A stretch of 64,000 bases of DNA from JAGQKC01 sp965223675 (lineage in GTDB: Bacteria; Nitrospirota; Nitrospiria; Nitrospirales; UBA8639), in contig OZ245013.1 of NCBI GenBank assembly GCA_965223675.1, positions 3,968,001-4,032,000 on the forward strand, in the 5' to 3' direction. A program made the position numbers and the translations under genes. Under the pieces are notes generated by a model, which was given only the letters and a program-made list of their open reading frames with translations, was not told where the DNA came from and made no database searches. Within the stretch, counting starts at the first letter, position 1. Every line of letters starts with the position of its first letter. This document shows positions 17,836 to 26,300 of the stretch, in pieces.

Positions 17836-17948
17836 TGTTCTGTACCGAAATTGTTAAAGGTTTGGTATACCTTAGCTGGTGAACCCCTTATGTTGCTCGG
17901 TCGGTCGCTACTAAGGTGCTGCCGCAAATAACTGAGACAGAACACTAG
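17832..17948. mobile_element. 117-bp MITE-like element with 12-bp terminal inverted repeats
   Basis: CTAGTGTTCTGT (17832-17843) and ACAGAACACTAG (17937-17948) are perfect inverted repeats bounding 117 bases with no coding capacity. A nested pair, CCTTAG (17870-17875) and CTAAGG (17911-17916), allows a secondary stem. The CTAG ends could include a short target duplication. The left repeat overlaps the enoyl reductase stop codon (17833-17835). The features fit a miniature inverted-repeat element mobilised by a transposase elsewhere; no transposase is in the window. Confidence 0.6.
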
Positions 17949-18054
17949 GGGCTCCTGCTAAAAATGTTAGGAACCCAGTGATACGTCGGGATTGCCTTTT
18001 GCGTTAGGTCTACTTGATCGAAACCATGCCCTGTTTGAAATAACAAAAAGAGGC

Positions 18055-18086
18055 CACTAGGGTGCTGTACAGAAATTCGTATAAGG
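18055..18086. repeat. Partial second copy of the left end of the MITE-like element
   Basis: The sequence from 18055 (ACTAGGGTGCTGTACAGAAA) aligns with the left end of the element at 17831 (ACTAGTGTTCTGTACCGAAA) with a few substitutions and a small gap, continuing into a shared AAGG about 12 bases on. No matching right end was found before fabD, so it looks like a decayed or truncated copy. The rest of 17949-18219 has no coding signal; it also holds GCACATT (18147-18153) with AATGTGC (18174-18180), a short inverted repeat. Confidence 0.45.
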
Positions 18087-18196
18087 CTCATCCCTCTGTG
18101 TTACGCAGACGGATAGTACAATCGCATTGCCCGAACTAATTTAATAGCACATTAAGGGTTACTCTCAACGTGCAATGTGCACAAAATAAAGTACCG

Positions 18197-18208
18197 ATCG
18201 CTAGCGAT
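18197..18208. promoter_or_regulatory. 12-bp perfect palindrome just upstream of fabD
   Basis: ATCGCTAGCGAT at 18197-18208 is a perfect palindrome ending 11 bases before the fabD ATG, over the place where its ribosome-binding site should be (no strong one is visible). The position suits an operator or translational control site. No regulator can be named. Confidence 0.35.
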
Positions 18209-18219
18209 ATCATAGGTTC

Positions 18220-19158
18220 ATGACACAATCAGTTGGCTTACTATTTCCAGGGCAAGGTTCGCAGAGTGTGGGGATGGGTCGTTCCTTGTATGAAGCTGAC
18301 TCTCATGTGAAAAAACTCTATCAAGAGGCGAGCGATGTTCTGGGTTATGATATGGCAAAATTGTGTTTTGAAGGACCCTCAGAAAAACTTAACCTTACAG
18401 AATATACGCAACCAGCGTTGCTCGTGACGAGTCTGGTCGCCCTGTCCTTATTTGACCACATTCAATTTGAATCTTCAGCTGTGGCGGGGCATAGTCTTGG
18501 AGAGTATTCAGCTCTTGTCGCTGCTGGAGGGCTCAGGTATGCTCATGCCGTTCAACTCGTACAAAAGCGTGGGCAGTATATGGCAGAAGCGGTTCCTCCA
18601 GGGACAGGTCTTGTTGCCGCTGTGCTTGGGTTATCCGACGATGAGGTAGAACGTGTCTGCCAGGAGACTCAATCTTGTGGAGTTGTCGCGCCCGTTAACT
18701 ATAATTGTCCAGGTCAAATCGTCATTGCTGGAGAGAAGACGGCCGTGGAACAGGCAATACCCCTACTGAAAGAACGAGGGGCACGCCGAGTGATGCCGCT
18801 TCCTGTGAGTGTTCCAGTCCACACGTCGCTAATGCAGGTAGCTGCAGATCGACTAAAGACAGATATTGATTCTATGGATTGGTCTGACCTAAAGGCTCCA
18901 TTGGTCAATAATGCAGAGGCCAAACCCCTGCAAAAAGTTAGCGACGTTCGGGCTTCCTTAATTAAGCAATTGCCGTCTCCGGTCTTATGGACTCAGTCGA
19001 TACAGAAAATGGCGGAGATGGGCATCAATACGTTCATAGAAGTCGGGCCTGGAAAAGTCTTAGCGGGGCTTGTGAAGCGGATTCTTCCTCAAGCCAGGAT
19101 CTGGAATGTTCATGATACAGAATCTTTTACGGCTGTTCGCTCAGCCCTTACTCAATGA
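18220..19158 (+). CDS. fabD: Malonyl-CoA:ACP transacylase
   Basis: Transfers malonyl from CoA to acyl carrier protein. The 312-residue protein has GLLFPGQGSQSVGMGRSLYE at the start, the nucleophile motif AGHSLGEYSALVAAG, the catalytic His in PVSVPVHTSLM and the C-terminal FIEVGPGKVLAGLVKRI. It is followed by fabG after 42 bases, then acpP and fabF. The ATG at 18220 has only a poor ribosome-binding site (ATAGG); no better start exists in frame near the GQGSQ motif. Confidence 0.97.
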   Translation: MTQSVGLLFPGQGSQSVGMGRSLYEADSHVKKLYQEASDVLGYDMAKLCFEGPSEKLNLTEYTQPALLVTSLVALSLFDHIQFESSAVAGHSLGEYSALVAAGGLRYAHAVQLVQKRGQYMAEAVPPGTGLVAAVLGLSDDEVERVCQETQSCGVVAPVNYNCPGQIVIAGEKTAVEQAIPLLKERGARRVMPLPVSVPVHTSLMQVAADRLKTDIDSMDWSDLKAPLVNNAEAKPLQKVSDVRASLIKQLPSPVLWTQSIQKMAEMGINTFIEVGPGKVLAGLVKRILPQARIWNVHDTESFTAVRSALTQ

Positions 19159-19200
19159 CCAAACCATTTCAACCATAACTGAGTTTCTGGAGAAACCTGC

Positions 19201-19944
19201 ATGTCATTAGAAGGAAAAGTGGCTATCGTGACTGGTGCGGCCCAGGGAATTGGGCAAACTATCGCTACGTATCTCGCGCGAGATGGAGCGGACGTCGTGG
19301 TGATGGATCTTGATGTTGAACGATGTCAGGAGACTGTTCAGGCAATTGAGCAGCACGGGCGGCGGCCTTGGGCTCTTCCTGTGAATGTGGCAGAATGGGA
19401 TTCAGTCAAATCTCACATGGATCAAGTAATAAAGGAATGGGGCCATATTGACATTTTGGTCAATAATGCTGGAATCACGAGAGATGGCCTGTTGATGCGG
19501 ATGAAAGAAGAAGATTGGAATTTGGTCCTTCAGGTGAATGTAACGGGAACTTTCCACTGCACGAAAGCGTGCATGTCTTCCATGAGTAAGCAGCGCTCTG
19601 GTCGTATCATCAACATCGCCTCGATTGTGGGAGCTATTGGCAACGTCGGGCAAGCAAACTATGCGGCATCCAAGGCTGCAGTTATTGGATTGACGAAAAC
19701 TGTGGCGCGTGAATATGCAAGCCGTTCGGTGACCGTCAATGCCGTGGCCCCAGGGTTTATCGATACGGCTATGACCAAGGGTCTTTCGCAAGACGTCAAA
19801 GATGCGCTCTTAAAGCAAATCCCGTTGCAACGGTTGGGCCAACCTGCCGACGTTGCTGAGGCTGTGTGTTTTCTGGCCTCTGAAGCGGCGGGGTACATGA
19901 CTGGACAGGTTCTTCATGTGAATGGTGGCATGCACATGGCATGA
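19201..19944 (+). CDS. fabG: 3-oxoacyl-ACP reductase
   Basis: NADPH-dependent reduction of the beta-keto group in each fatty-acid elongation round. The 247-residue SDR protein has the cofactor loop TGAAQGIGQTIATYLA, NNAGITRDGLLMRM, and the catalytic Ser/Tyr/Lys in IASIVGAIGNVGQANYAASK, with Y-x3-K spacing. The C-terminus GYMTGQVLHVNGGMHM is typical. GGAG lies upstream of the ATG. Its place between fabD and acpP supports the FabG assignment over other SDRs. Confidence 0.97.
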   Translation: MSLEGKVAIVTGAAQGIGQTIATYLARDGADVVVMDLDVERCQETVQAIEQHGRRPWALPVNVAEWDSVKSHMDQVIKEWGHIDILVNNAGITRDGLLMRMKEEDWNLVLQVNVTGTFHCTKACMSSMSKQRSGRIINIASIVGAIGNVGQANYAASKAAVIGLTKTVAREYASRSVTVNAVAPGFIDTAMTKGLSQDVKDALLKQIPLQRLGQPADVAEAVCFLASEAAGYMTGQVLHVNGGMHMA

Positions 19945-20018
19945 TGAACGCCAAAGTGGTATAACGAAGTTTCAGAGTTTAAGATTCTGATTATAATCTG
20001 ACATTAGGAGGATGGGCT

Positions 20019-20249
20019 ATGGAAGTGCAAGACCGCATTAAAAAGATCATCGCAGAGCAATTAGGGGTCGAAGAAGAAGAAGTCATTCCCGAAGCCAAGT
20101 TTGTGGATGATCTTGGCGCCGACTCGTTAGACACGGTTGAATTAGTGATGGCATTAGAAGAAGAGTTTGATGTCGAGATTCCCGATGAAGATGCGGAGAA
20201 AATTCTCACGGTCGGTGGAGCCATCGATTTTATTAAAGAAAAAGTGTAG
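20019..20249 (+). CDS. acpP: Acyl carrier protein
   Basis: Carries growing acyl chains on a phosphopantetheine arm. The 76-residue acidic protein contains DDLGADSLDTVELVMALEEE, in which the Ser of DSL is the attachment site, and ends FIKEKV. TTAGGAGGATGG gives a strong ribosome-binding site, consistent with the high expression known for ACP. It sits between fabG and fabF. The gap to fabF contains a hairpin. Confidence 0.98.
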   Translation: MEVQDRIKKIIAEQLGVEEEEVIPEAKFVDDLGADSLDTVELVMALEEEFDVEIPDEDAEKILTVGGAIDFIKEKV

Positions 20250-20263
20250 CCACAACCAATGGA

Positions 20264-20291
20264 GGGACATCTTGATTTGGAGAGGTGTCCC
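20264..20291 (+). other. Stem-loop between acpP and fabF
   Basis: GGGACA (20264-20269) pairs with TGTCCC (20286-20291), and the next four bases of each arm can extend the stem with G-T wobbles. It is 15 bases after the acpP stop. There is no T-run. A structure here could tune acpP and fabF mRNA levels (ACP being needed in excess), which is inference. Confidence 0.4.
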
Positions 20292-20386
20292 GTACTATCC
20301 GAAAAACATTATTGTTTTTACAATGCTATTTTCCTGCCGACCATCTTCCTAAATTATTCTGGTAAAGACAGAGGAAATTTTTCTCC

Positions 20387-21646
20387 ATGACGGATCTGCG
20401 TAAACGACGAGTCGTCGTAACAGGCTTAGGGTTAGTGACCCCTTTGGGGATTGGTGTGTCTCAGACGTGGAATGCTCTATGTTCTGGACGATCCGGTATT
20501 AGCCATATTACCCGTTTTGATGCAACCAACTATCCCTCTCGAATTGCTGGTGAAGTGAAAAATTTCGATCCGGCTGATTATATTGAGAAAAAAGAAATCA
20601 AGAAGATGGATACATTCATCCATTATGCCTTGGCTGCGAGTCAGGAAGCGGTGGGTGATGCAAACCTCGAGATCACTCCTGATAATGAAGACCGCGTTGG
20701 AGTCTATATCGGTTCTGGCATTGGTGGGCTGCCTGCGATCGAGCACTACCATAAAGTGTTACTTGAACGGGGACCAGAACGTGTCACGCCCTTTTATATT
20801 CCTATGGTGATCATAAACTTGGCTTCCGGCCAGGTGGCCATTCGATTTGGGGCCAAGGGGCCGAATTCTTGTGCCGTGACGGCATGTGCGTCAGGTAACA
20901 ATTGTATTGGTGACGGGTTTCGTCTCATTCAACATGGTGAAGCCGATGCCATGATTGTTGGCGGGGCTGAAAGCACGATATGTTCTACCGCCTTAGCAGG
21001 ATTTGCCTCTGCTAAGGCTTTGTCCAGACGAAATGATGATCCAGAGCATGCGAGTCGTCCGTTTGATAGGGATCGTGATGGTTTTGTCATTGGTGAAGGT
21101 GCAGGGGTGCTGGTCTTGGAGGAATTGGAGCAGGCTCGATCACGGGGAGCGAAAATTTATGCCGAAGTTGCCGGTTATGCGATGAATAGTGATGCCTACC
21201 ACATTACTGCCCCTCCAGATGATGGGAGTGGGGCAACGAAATGCCTGGAGCTTGCCATCAAAGATTCTGGATTGTCTAAAGAAGACATCGGATATATTAA
21301 TGCCCATGGAACATCCACGTTTGCAGATACCGTGGAGACTCGTGTGATTAAGCAGGTGTTTGGGGAGCGAGCCTATTCCATTCCGGTGAGTTCGACCAAG
21401 TCCATGACCGGGCATCTTTTGGGAGCTGCAGGTGGGATTGAGTCTATTTTCACCACACTTGCCTTGCGAGAAGGTCGATTGCCACCGACAATGAATATTG
21501 AGAACCCTGATCCTGATTGTGATTTAGACTATATCTCTGGAAAGGCAAGAGATGTAAAAATTTCTGCAGCGGTGTCCAATGCCTTTGGCTTTGGAGGAGT
21601 CAACGCCTGTTTAGTATTCAAAGGCTTCTCGCGTCATGACCATTAA
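20387..21646 (+). CDS. fabF: 3-oxoacyl-ACP synthase II
   Basis: Elongating condensing enzyme of type II fatty-acid synthesis. The 419-residue protein begins RRVVVTGLGLVTPLGIGVSQ, has the catalytic Cys in VTACASGNNCIGDG, His in YINAHGTSTFADTVE and the second His in KSMTGHLLGAAGG, and ends with NAFGFGGVNACLVFKGF. All catalytic residues are intact. It closes the fabD-fabG-acpP-fabF run; rnc follows with its own likely promoter. Confidence 0.97.
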   Translation: MTDLRKRRVVVTGLGLVTPLGIGVSQTWNALCSGRSGISHITRFDATNYPSRIAGEVKNFDPADYIEKKEIKKMDTFIHYALAASQEAVGDANLEITPDNEDRVGVYIGSGIGGLPAIEHYHKVLLERGPERVTPFYIPMVIINLASGQVAIRFGAKGPNSCAVTACASGNNCIGDGFRLIQHGEADAMIVGGAESTICSTALAGFASAKALSRRNDDPEHASRPFDRDRDGFVIGEGAGVLVLEELEQARSRGAKIYAEVAGYAMNSDAYHITAPPDDGSGATKCLELAIKDSGLSKEDIGYINAHGTSTFADTVETRVIKQVFGERAYSIPVSSTKSMTGHLLGAAGGIESIFTTLALREGRLPPTMNIENPDPDCDLDYISGKARDVKISAAVSNAFGFGGVNACLVFKGFSRHDH

Positions 21647-21736
21647 TAGAATTCCAGACGTTGTCCCCCGAAACGTCTTCTCATCATGTGATTCTATGCC
21701 GTATGAGCAAGGTCTAACCTAACATTCCCTCAATTG

Positions 21737-21745
21737 TGGTATAAT
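21737..21745 (+). promoter_or_regulatory. Extended -10 promoter for rnc
   Basis: TGGTATAAT at 21737-21745 is a perfect -10 (TATAAT at 21740-21745) with a TGn extension. No -35 match sits 17 bases upstream, as is usual for extended -10 promoters. Transcription from about 21752 would leave a leader of about 60 bases before the rnc ATG at 21812. Confidence 0.55.
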
Positions 21746-21811
21746 CCGATAGTTTTGGGACAAGGCAACGTCATACAGTCCAAGATTACTCTTTTTGATG
21801 GTGGCGCTGCC

Positions 21812-22501
21812 ATGCTGTCAAAAGTCCAATCGAAGCTTGAGTATGATTTTCATAAGCCAGAAATATTACAAACGGCCTTAACGCATAAGTCTTATTTTCA
21901 GGGAAGCAGTGATACTGGTCAACAAGACAACGAACGGCTAGAGTTTCTAGGTGATTCCGTCTTAGCGCTTGTTGTCAGCGAATATCTTGTTTCAACATTT
22001 CCCGAAGCGAACGAAGGAGAACTGTCAAAGGTTAAAGCCTATTTGGTCAGCCGACCTTCTCTTGCAACCGCTGCAAAACGTCTGTACTTGGGAGACTGGT
22101 TGCGACTCGGGAAAGGAGAAGAGGTAACTGAAGGGCGTCAAAAAAGTTCGTTGTTAGCCAATGCATTGGAAGCTGTCATTGCAGCAGTATATATTGACGG
22201 TGGAAGTGAAGCGGCGAAAACATTTATCCTACGAGTACTAAAGCCGGAACTGGACAAACTTGGAAAGGTCAGCTCTGGAGGGTTTAGAGGGGATTATAAA
22301 AGCCACCTCCAAGAGAGTTCGCATAAGAATTTTGACGTGAATCCTGATTACCGACTTATCCATGAGTCGGGCCCTGATCACCAAAAAGTTTTTGAGGTAG
22401 AAGTGTTAATTGAGGGAACAGTCAGAGGTCGAGGTGTGGGTAACACGAAAAAAGAAGCGGAACAAGCCGCGGCCCAGGCAGCTTTAGAAAAAGGGTTATA
22501 G
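21812..22501 (+). CDS. rnc: Ribonuclease III
   Basis: Cleaves double-stranded RNA in rRNA and mRNA processing. The catalytic domain starts near LSKVQSKLEYDFHKPEILQT and has the signature NERLEFLGDSVLALVVSEYL and the second acidic site LANALEAVIAAVYIDGG. A dsRNA-binding domain follows (DYKSHLQESSHK to NTKKEAEQAAAQAALEKGL). I placed the start at the ATG at 21812, giving 229 residues as usual. An in-frame GTG at 21734 would add 26 residues, but it overlaps the -10 promoter sequence. Confidence 0.95.
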   Translation: MLSKVQSKLEYDFHKPEILQTALTHKSYFQGSSDTGQQDNERLEFLGDSVLALVVSEYLVSTFPEANEGELSKVKAYLVSRPSLATAAKRLYLGDWLRLGKGEEVTEGRQKSSLLANALEAVIAAVYIDGGSEAAKTFILRVLKPELDKLGKVSSGGFRGDYKSHLQESSHKNFDVNPDYRLIHESGPDHQKVFEVEVLIEGTVRGRGVGNTKKEAEQAAAQAALEKGL

Positions 22502-22837
22502 CGAATTCGAGTAGGTCCCAAGCTAGGGAGGCTTGGAGACGATCGTTCCGAATCGGGAAGCCTTGTGTCGTGGCAACCGTTGTTGAGGTCGCAATCCAGT
22601 CGATACGTTATAGCCGTTCCAATTAACTTCTGAACGTGTGAGGTTGTGTCTTGCGCTCTGTCACTCGGATTGGATCGGCTGGAAGTTATTTGGTTTCGCT
22701 ATAAATGACAAGTATCCAAGCGAACCCGGGTGCGGTACGACACATCTGAACCATCGAAAGTTAGTTGAGACGACTAGAACAAAACGTATTTCATAATGCG
22801 ACATTCATCTTCAAGTTCAAGGGGAGGAGTAAGGTCT
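22502..22837 (+). other. Intergenic region with one small hairpin
   Basis: No tRNA, coding frame or repeat was found in this 336-base gap between rnc and the cyclophilin gene. CCAAGC (22518-22523) and GCTTGG (22531-22536) form a 6-bp hairpin with a 7-base loop just after the rnc stop, without a T-run. An in-frame ATG at 22796 precedes the chosen cyclophilin start but lacks a ribosome-binding site. Confidence 0.4.
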
Positions 22838-23458
22838 ATGGAGAAGATACGTCGGAGAAGTTGGCTATCAATGACAATATTGGTAACAGGCGTTATGGTC
22901 GGGGCATGGTTCCCTCCAAGCTGGGCTAGCTCACCAGAATTAGTGCTTGTCGGGGATAAAGCGACATCCGAGTCTCAAGCCCCTCACGCGATACTCAAAA
23001 CCAAGTTTGGGGAAATGGAGATTGTGCTTTTCCCAGAATTAGCTCCCAAGCATGTCGAAAGTTTTATGAAGCTGGCGAAGTCGGGATTTTATAATGGCAC
23101 GATTTTTCATCGCATCATTCCCGGGTTTATGATTCAGGGGGGGGATCCGAATACGAAAGATCCAAGTAAGGTGCGAATGTATGGAACGGGAGGTCCCGGG
23201 TATACGTTGCCAGCTGAGTTTAGCAAGGTGGCACATGAAAAAGGTATCTTATCTGCCGCAAGGACGGCAGATCCGAATAGTGCTGGTTCTCAGTTTTTTA
23301 TCATGGCTGATAAGGCTCCGCATCTAGATGAGCAATATACTGTGTTCGGGGAAGTGATCAAGGGCAGAGAGATTATTGACAAGATCGTGAGTCAACCTCG
23401 TGACCCTCGAGATAATCCGCTTGAGCGCATAGAAATGACTGTAGAGATTGTTGAATAA
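22838..23458 (+). CDS. Exported cyclophilin-type peptidyl-prolyl cis-trans isomerase
   Basis: Isomerises X-Pro bonds, here outside the cytoplasm. The N-terminus MEKIRRRSWLSMTILVTG, continuing to a likely cleavage after PSWA, is a Sec signal peptide. The cyclophilin core has FHRIIPGFMIQGGDP, the active-site Arg and Phe in that segment, NSAGSQFFIMADKAPHLD and YTVFGEVIKG. It is about 206 residues from the ATG at 22838, chosen because GGGAGGAG (22822-22829) lies at proper spacing. A good intrinsic terminator follows, so it is probably monocistronic. Confidence 0.93.
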   Translation: MEKIRRRSWLSMTILVTGVMVGAWFPPSWASSPELVLVGDKATSESQAPHAILKTKFGEMEIVLFPELAPKHVESFMKLAKSGFYNGTIFHRIIPGFMIQGGDPNTKDPSKVRMYGTGGPGYTLPAEFSKVAHEKGILSAARTADPNSAGSQFFIMADKAPHLDEQYTVFGEVIKGREIIDKIVSQPRDPRDNPLERIEMTVEIVE

Positions 23459-23485
23459 AACAGACGTATCACGTTGTTCGTGAAT

Positions 23486-23517
23486 CGTATCTCGTGAGAT
23501 ACGCATCTCCTTTTTTT
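23486..23517 (+). terminator. Intrinsic terminator after the cyclophilin gene
   Basis: CGTATCTC (23486-23493) and GAGATACG (23496-23503) form a perfect stem with a minimal loop, followed after seven bases by seven T (23511-23517). It lies between convergent genes and fits termination of the rightward cyclophilin transcript. Confidence 0.7.
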
Positions 23518-23574
23518 ATTTCCTTCGAGGGACGAACGACGTTTTCACTAAATAGAGTTTAGTGGAAAATTAGA

Positions 23575-24243
23575 TTAGGGGTGCTGAACTGTGGGAGGTG
23601 CGTCTTTAAGTGGTGCCCCACTTGGAATGATGATACGACCTCCGGCTCCTGATTGACGAGCGAGTTGGTCGGCAACATCGGGATGCCGCAGTTTAATATA
23701 TCCAATAAGCCCACTGAGAAAGCGATTTGATCGGAGTCCCTCTCCTGAAAATCCTTGAATGAACTGACCGGCCTGATCCAAAACCTGAGTGACCATGTGC
23801 GTGTCGAGCGGTTGACGGTCATTTAGCGTGTTGTATTCTTTCTTAAGTTCCTCTCCAAAGGCTGGTGGAGCAGCTCCAGGTATGTGAATCGGGCTAAATG
23901 ATTGTCTGAGGTGTTTTAGCCCATCGATGACTTCCCCATCTTGAGCTTCTGGCCTTGATTGAAAAAACCGATAGGTGATTGCCTCTAAGACATAGAATAC
24001 CTCGGCGGCCCGTTCCCCTCCCAACTCTAGTAATTCCCGATAAAACGTTCGGCGATCCTGTTCAAAATGAACGCCAACACGTTTTTGTTGATATTCCAGG
24101 TTTGAATCGAGATAGACGCAATCTGGAGGACATGAAATCGTATTCATGCGATAGGTGCCGCAACATTGGCTGCAAATGAATCCATGTAACGCTGGACAGG
24201 GGCGTTTTCCTTTTCGCTGCTCGCAGTGGTGGCACTTACTCAC
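23575..24243 (-). CDS. Cys-rich protein of unknown function
   Basis: I do not recognise the full-length family. The 222-residue protein begins with a dense Cys cluster in residues 4-42 (C4, C7, C16, C24, C27, C28, C38, C42), which could bind one or two zinc ions and resembles SEC-C-adjacent or knuckle motifs without matching one I can name. The rest is mostly helical (RRTFYRELLELGGERAAEVF; LDQAGQFIQGFSGEGL) and ends with a Gly/Pro-rich tail. No signal peptide. Its ATG overlaps the stop of the beta-propeller gene upstream by four bases, so the two are cotranscribed and coupled, although that partner is exported. Confidence 0.75.
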   Translation of the reverse strand: MSKCHHCEQRKGKRPCPALHGFICSQCCGTYRMNTISCPPDCVYLDSNLEYQQKRVGVHFEQDRRTFYRELLELGGERAAEVFYVLEAITYRFFQSRPEAQDGEVIDGLKHLRQSFSPIHIPGAAPPAFGEELKKEYNTLNDRQPLDTHMVTQVLDQAGQFIQGFSGEGLRSNRFLSGLIGYIKLRHPDVADQLARQSGAGGRIIIPSGAPLKDAPPTVQHP

Positions 24244-25214
24244 GGCGTTTTATCTTTCTTTGTCCACCCCAGGCCATAATCGGAAAGATCGCGAGGTTTA
24301 CGTTTTTTCCCTGAATTAGAAGGTAATTCAAGACCATTGATTTCGGCGCCGTTGGCATAGAGATACGGGACAAGTATCAGATGTTTCTCGCGATCGATAC
24401 CGATGCCGGCTGGAGAAACCAGAAATTCTGCGATGACTTGCTTCTTTAAATTAGAGAGAACTCGCCAGACTTTCCCCGCTGTCATATCGGATATATACAT
24501 GCTTCCAAACCGATCAAAGGCGATGCCATCCAAATTGCTGAAACGACGAGAGAAAAAGGAGTTCGCGAGCAATTCTTTGATCACGCCAGATTCACTCACT
24601 TCAAAAATTTTTCCGCCTTCCCAGCTCACACCAGTCAGACGACCTGTACGTGGATGAACGGCAAGACCGCGCGGTCCAGCTAATGCGTCGTCCTGAACGA
24701 TCAAGGAAACCGAAAATTTTTTTGATGGATCGAGCCGGTAGATGGCATTGGTGGCAGTGTCTGACACAAAAAGATTTCCAGCGTTATCGGCGGTTAACCC
24801 TGTGAGTGAGGAGCAGTCATAACGGGTCAGAGAGACCGAAGAAATATATTTTCCTGTTTTCCTGGAAAAACTTCGTATCGTATCGATATCTGCGACATAC
24901 AAAACATCCTTCACGATCACCATGCCTGTCGGGGCATTAAGGACGGTCGTTCCGTGTCCACCTTGGATAAAGTGAAGTTGAACAATTTTCCCATTTTCAT
25001 CAATTCGTGAAATAAACCCCTTGTTGTCGCGGTTTCCAGGATCCCCATTCGCGTTCGCCACAAAATATCCTTTTCCAGGATTGGCGATGATGCTTTGAGG
25101 GGCGGCGAGGTTATTAATAATCGCTTGACTGAGGGCAAAAGATGGAGCCAAAAATGTTGAGACAAAAATCAGAAGACAAAATGGTTTTATGGACAAAAAG
25201 TCAATACGTTTCAT
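24240..25214 (-). CDS. Exported NHL/SMP-30-like beta-propeller protein
   Basis: The 324-residue protein has a signal peptide (hydrophobic segment CLLIFVSTFLAPSFALS) and then repeating beta-propeller blades of the type GLTADNAGNLFVSDTATNAI, GLAVHPRTGRLTGVSW and GIAFDRFGSMYISDMTAGKV, in NHL or SMP-30/gluconolactonase style. Such proteins bind ligands or partners in the periplasm; no catalytic metal-site residues can be assigned with confidence, so an enzymatic role is open. It is the first gene of a leftward pair with the Cys-rich gene, overlapping it by four bases. Confidence 0.8.
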   Translation of the reverse strand: MKRIDFLSIKPFCLLIFVSTFLAPSFALSQAIINNLAAPQSIIANPGKGYFVANANGDPGNRDNKGFISRIDENGKIVQLHFIQGGHGTTVLNAPTGMVIVKDVLYVADIDTIRSFSRKTGKYISSVSLTRYDCSSLTGLTADNAGNLFVSDTATNAIYRLDPSKKFSVSLIVQDDALAGPRGLAVHPRTGRLTGVSWEGGKIFEVSESGVIKELLANSFFSRRFSNLDGIAFDRFGSMYISDMTAGKVWRVLSNLKKQVIAEFLVSPAGIGIDREKHLILVPYLYANGAEINGLELPSNSGKKRKPRDLSDYGLGWTKKDKTP

Positions 25215-25437
25215 CTTGGAAAACCTGGATTAGGATTAATTGTGAGAGTGACACTAGATAATGTCAGATACGAGAGGGAGGCGAGATATTGCAGAGGAAC
25301 ATTCACAAGTCATGGTAAGTGACCATTTCTTAACCTGTCAAGAAATTGAAGCGCTAAGCCGTTTGACGAAGTTTTTTGTGGCTTGATATCGTGACTCTCT
25401 ACGAGAATAGCCAATATTTCATCCATAAGGAGGTATT

Positions 25438-26295
25438 GTGTCGGCACAGATTATTGATGGAAAGAGTCTTGCCTTACAGATTCGCGCACAAATTGGGAGT
25501 GAAGTGACGAAATTTCACGAAGCCACGGGAGTTCGCCCGGGCTTGGCAGTTGTGCTCGTTGGGGATGATCCAGCCTCAGCCATCTATGTGCGAAATAAAA
25601 AGATCGCCTGTGAGAAGGCAGGTCTTTATCCAGAAGAATACATCCTGCCAGCCTCGACGACACAAGAAGAATTGTTAACGATTATCGACAAGCTAAATGA
25701 CGACTCTAACATTCATGGCATTCTTGTTCAGTTGCCATTGCCTCAACATATTGACAGCAAGGCTATTTTAGAAGCCGTGTCTCCCGATAAGGATGCCGAT
25801 GGGTTTCATCCTTATAATGTCGGTCGATTAGTCGAAGGTGAACCCGTGTTTACGGCCTGTACGCCCAAAGGTGTCATTCACATGATTGAGTCGACCGGAC
25901 AGACCATGTCCGGTAAGCGTGCGGTCGTTATTGGCCGTAGTAACATTGTCGGAAAGCCGGTTGCGTTACTCCTTATGCATCGACATGCCACCGTGACCGT
26001 GTGTCATTCACGAACCCAAGACTTGCCAGCTGTCTGTCGGGAGGCCGATATTGTGGTGGCGGCTATCGGACGCGCTCAATTTGTGACATCTGCTATGATT
26101 AAAGAAGGGGCTATTGTGATTGATGTGGGCATCAACCGACGAGAGGATGGGAGTTTAGTTGGTGATGTCGATTTTGAGCCGGTAAAGGAGAAAGCCGGGT
26201 GGATCACGCCTGTCCCTGGGGGAGTGGGGCCTATGACCATTGCCATGCTGTTACAGAACACACTGGAGTCTGCTCAACGATATGCCGAACGCTAA
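25438..26295 (+). CDS. folD: Methylenetetrahydrofolate dehydrogenase / methenyltetrahydrofolate cyclohydrolase
   Basis: Bifunctional enzyme that interconverts methylene- and formyl-tetrahydrofolate. The 285-residue protein has the substrate motif AIYVRNKKIACEKAGL with the catalytic Lys, ILVQLPLPQHID, PDKDADGFHPYNVG and the NADP loop VVIGRSNIVGKPVALLL, ending TPVPGGVGPMTIAMLLQNT. The start is a GTG at 25438 just four bases after a perfect AAGGAGG (25427-25433), a tight spacing. panB begins five bases after the stop, so the two are cotranscribed; PanB uses the methylene-THF that FolD interconverts. Confidence 0.96.
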   Translation: MSAQIIDGKSLALQIRAQIGSEVTKFHEATGVRPGLAVVLVGDDPASAIYVRNKKIACEKAGLYPEEYILPASTTQEELLTIIDKLNDDSNIHGILVQLPLPQHIDSKAILEAVSPDKDADGFHPYNVGRLVEGEPVFTACTPKGVIHMIESTGQTMSGKRAVVIGRSNIVGKPVALLLMHRHATVTVCHSRTQDLPAVCREADIVVAAIGRAQFVTSAMIKEGAIVIDVGINRREDGSLVGDVDFEPVKEKAGWITPVPGGVGPMTIAMLLQNTLESAQRYAER

Positions 26296-26300
26296 GACCT

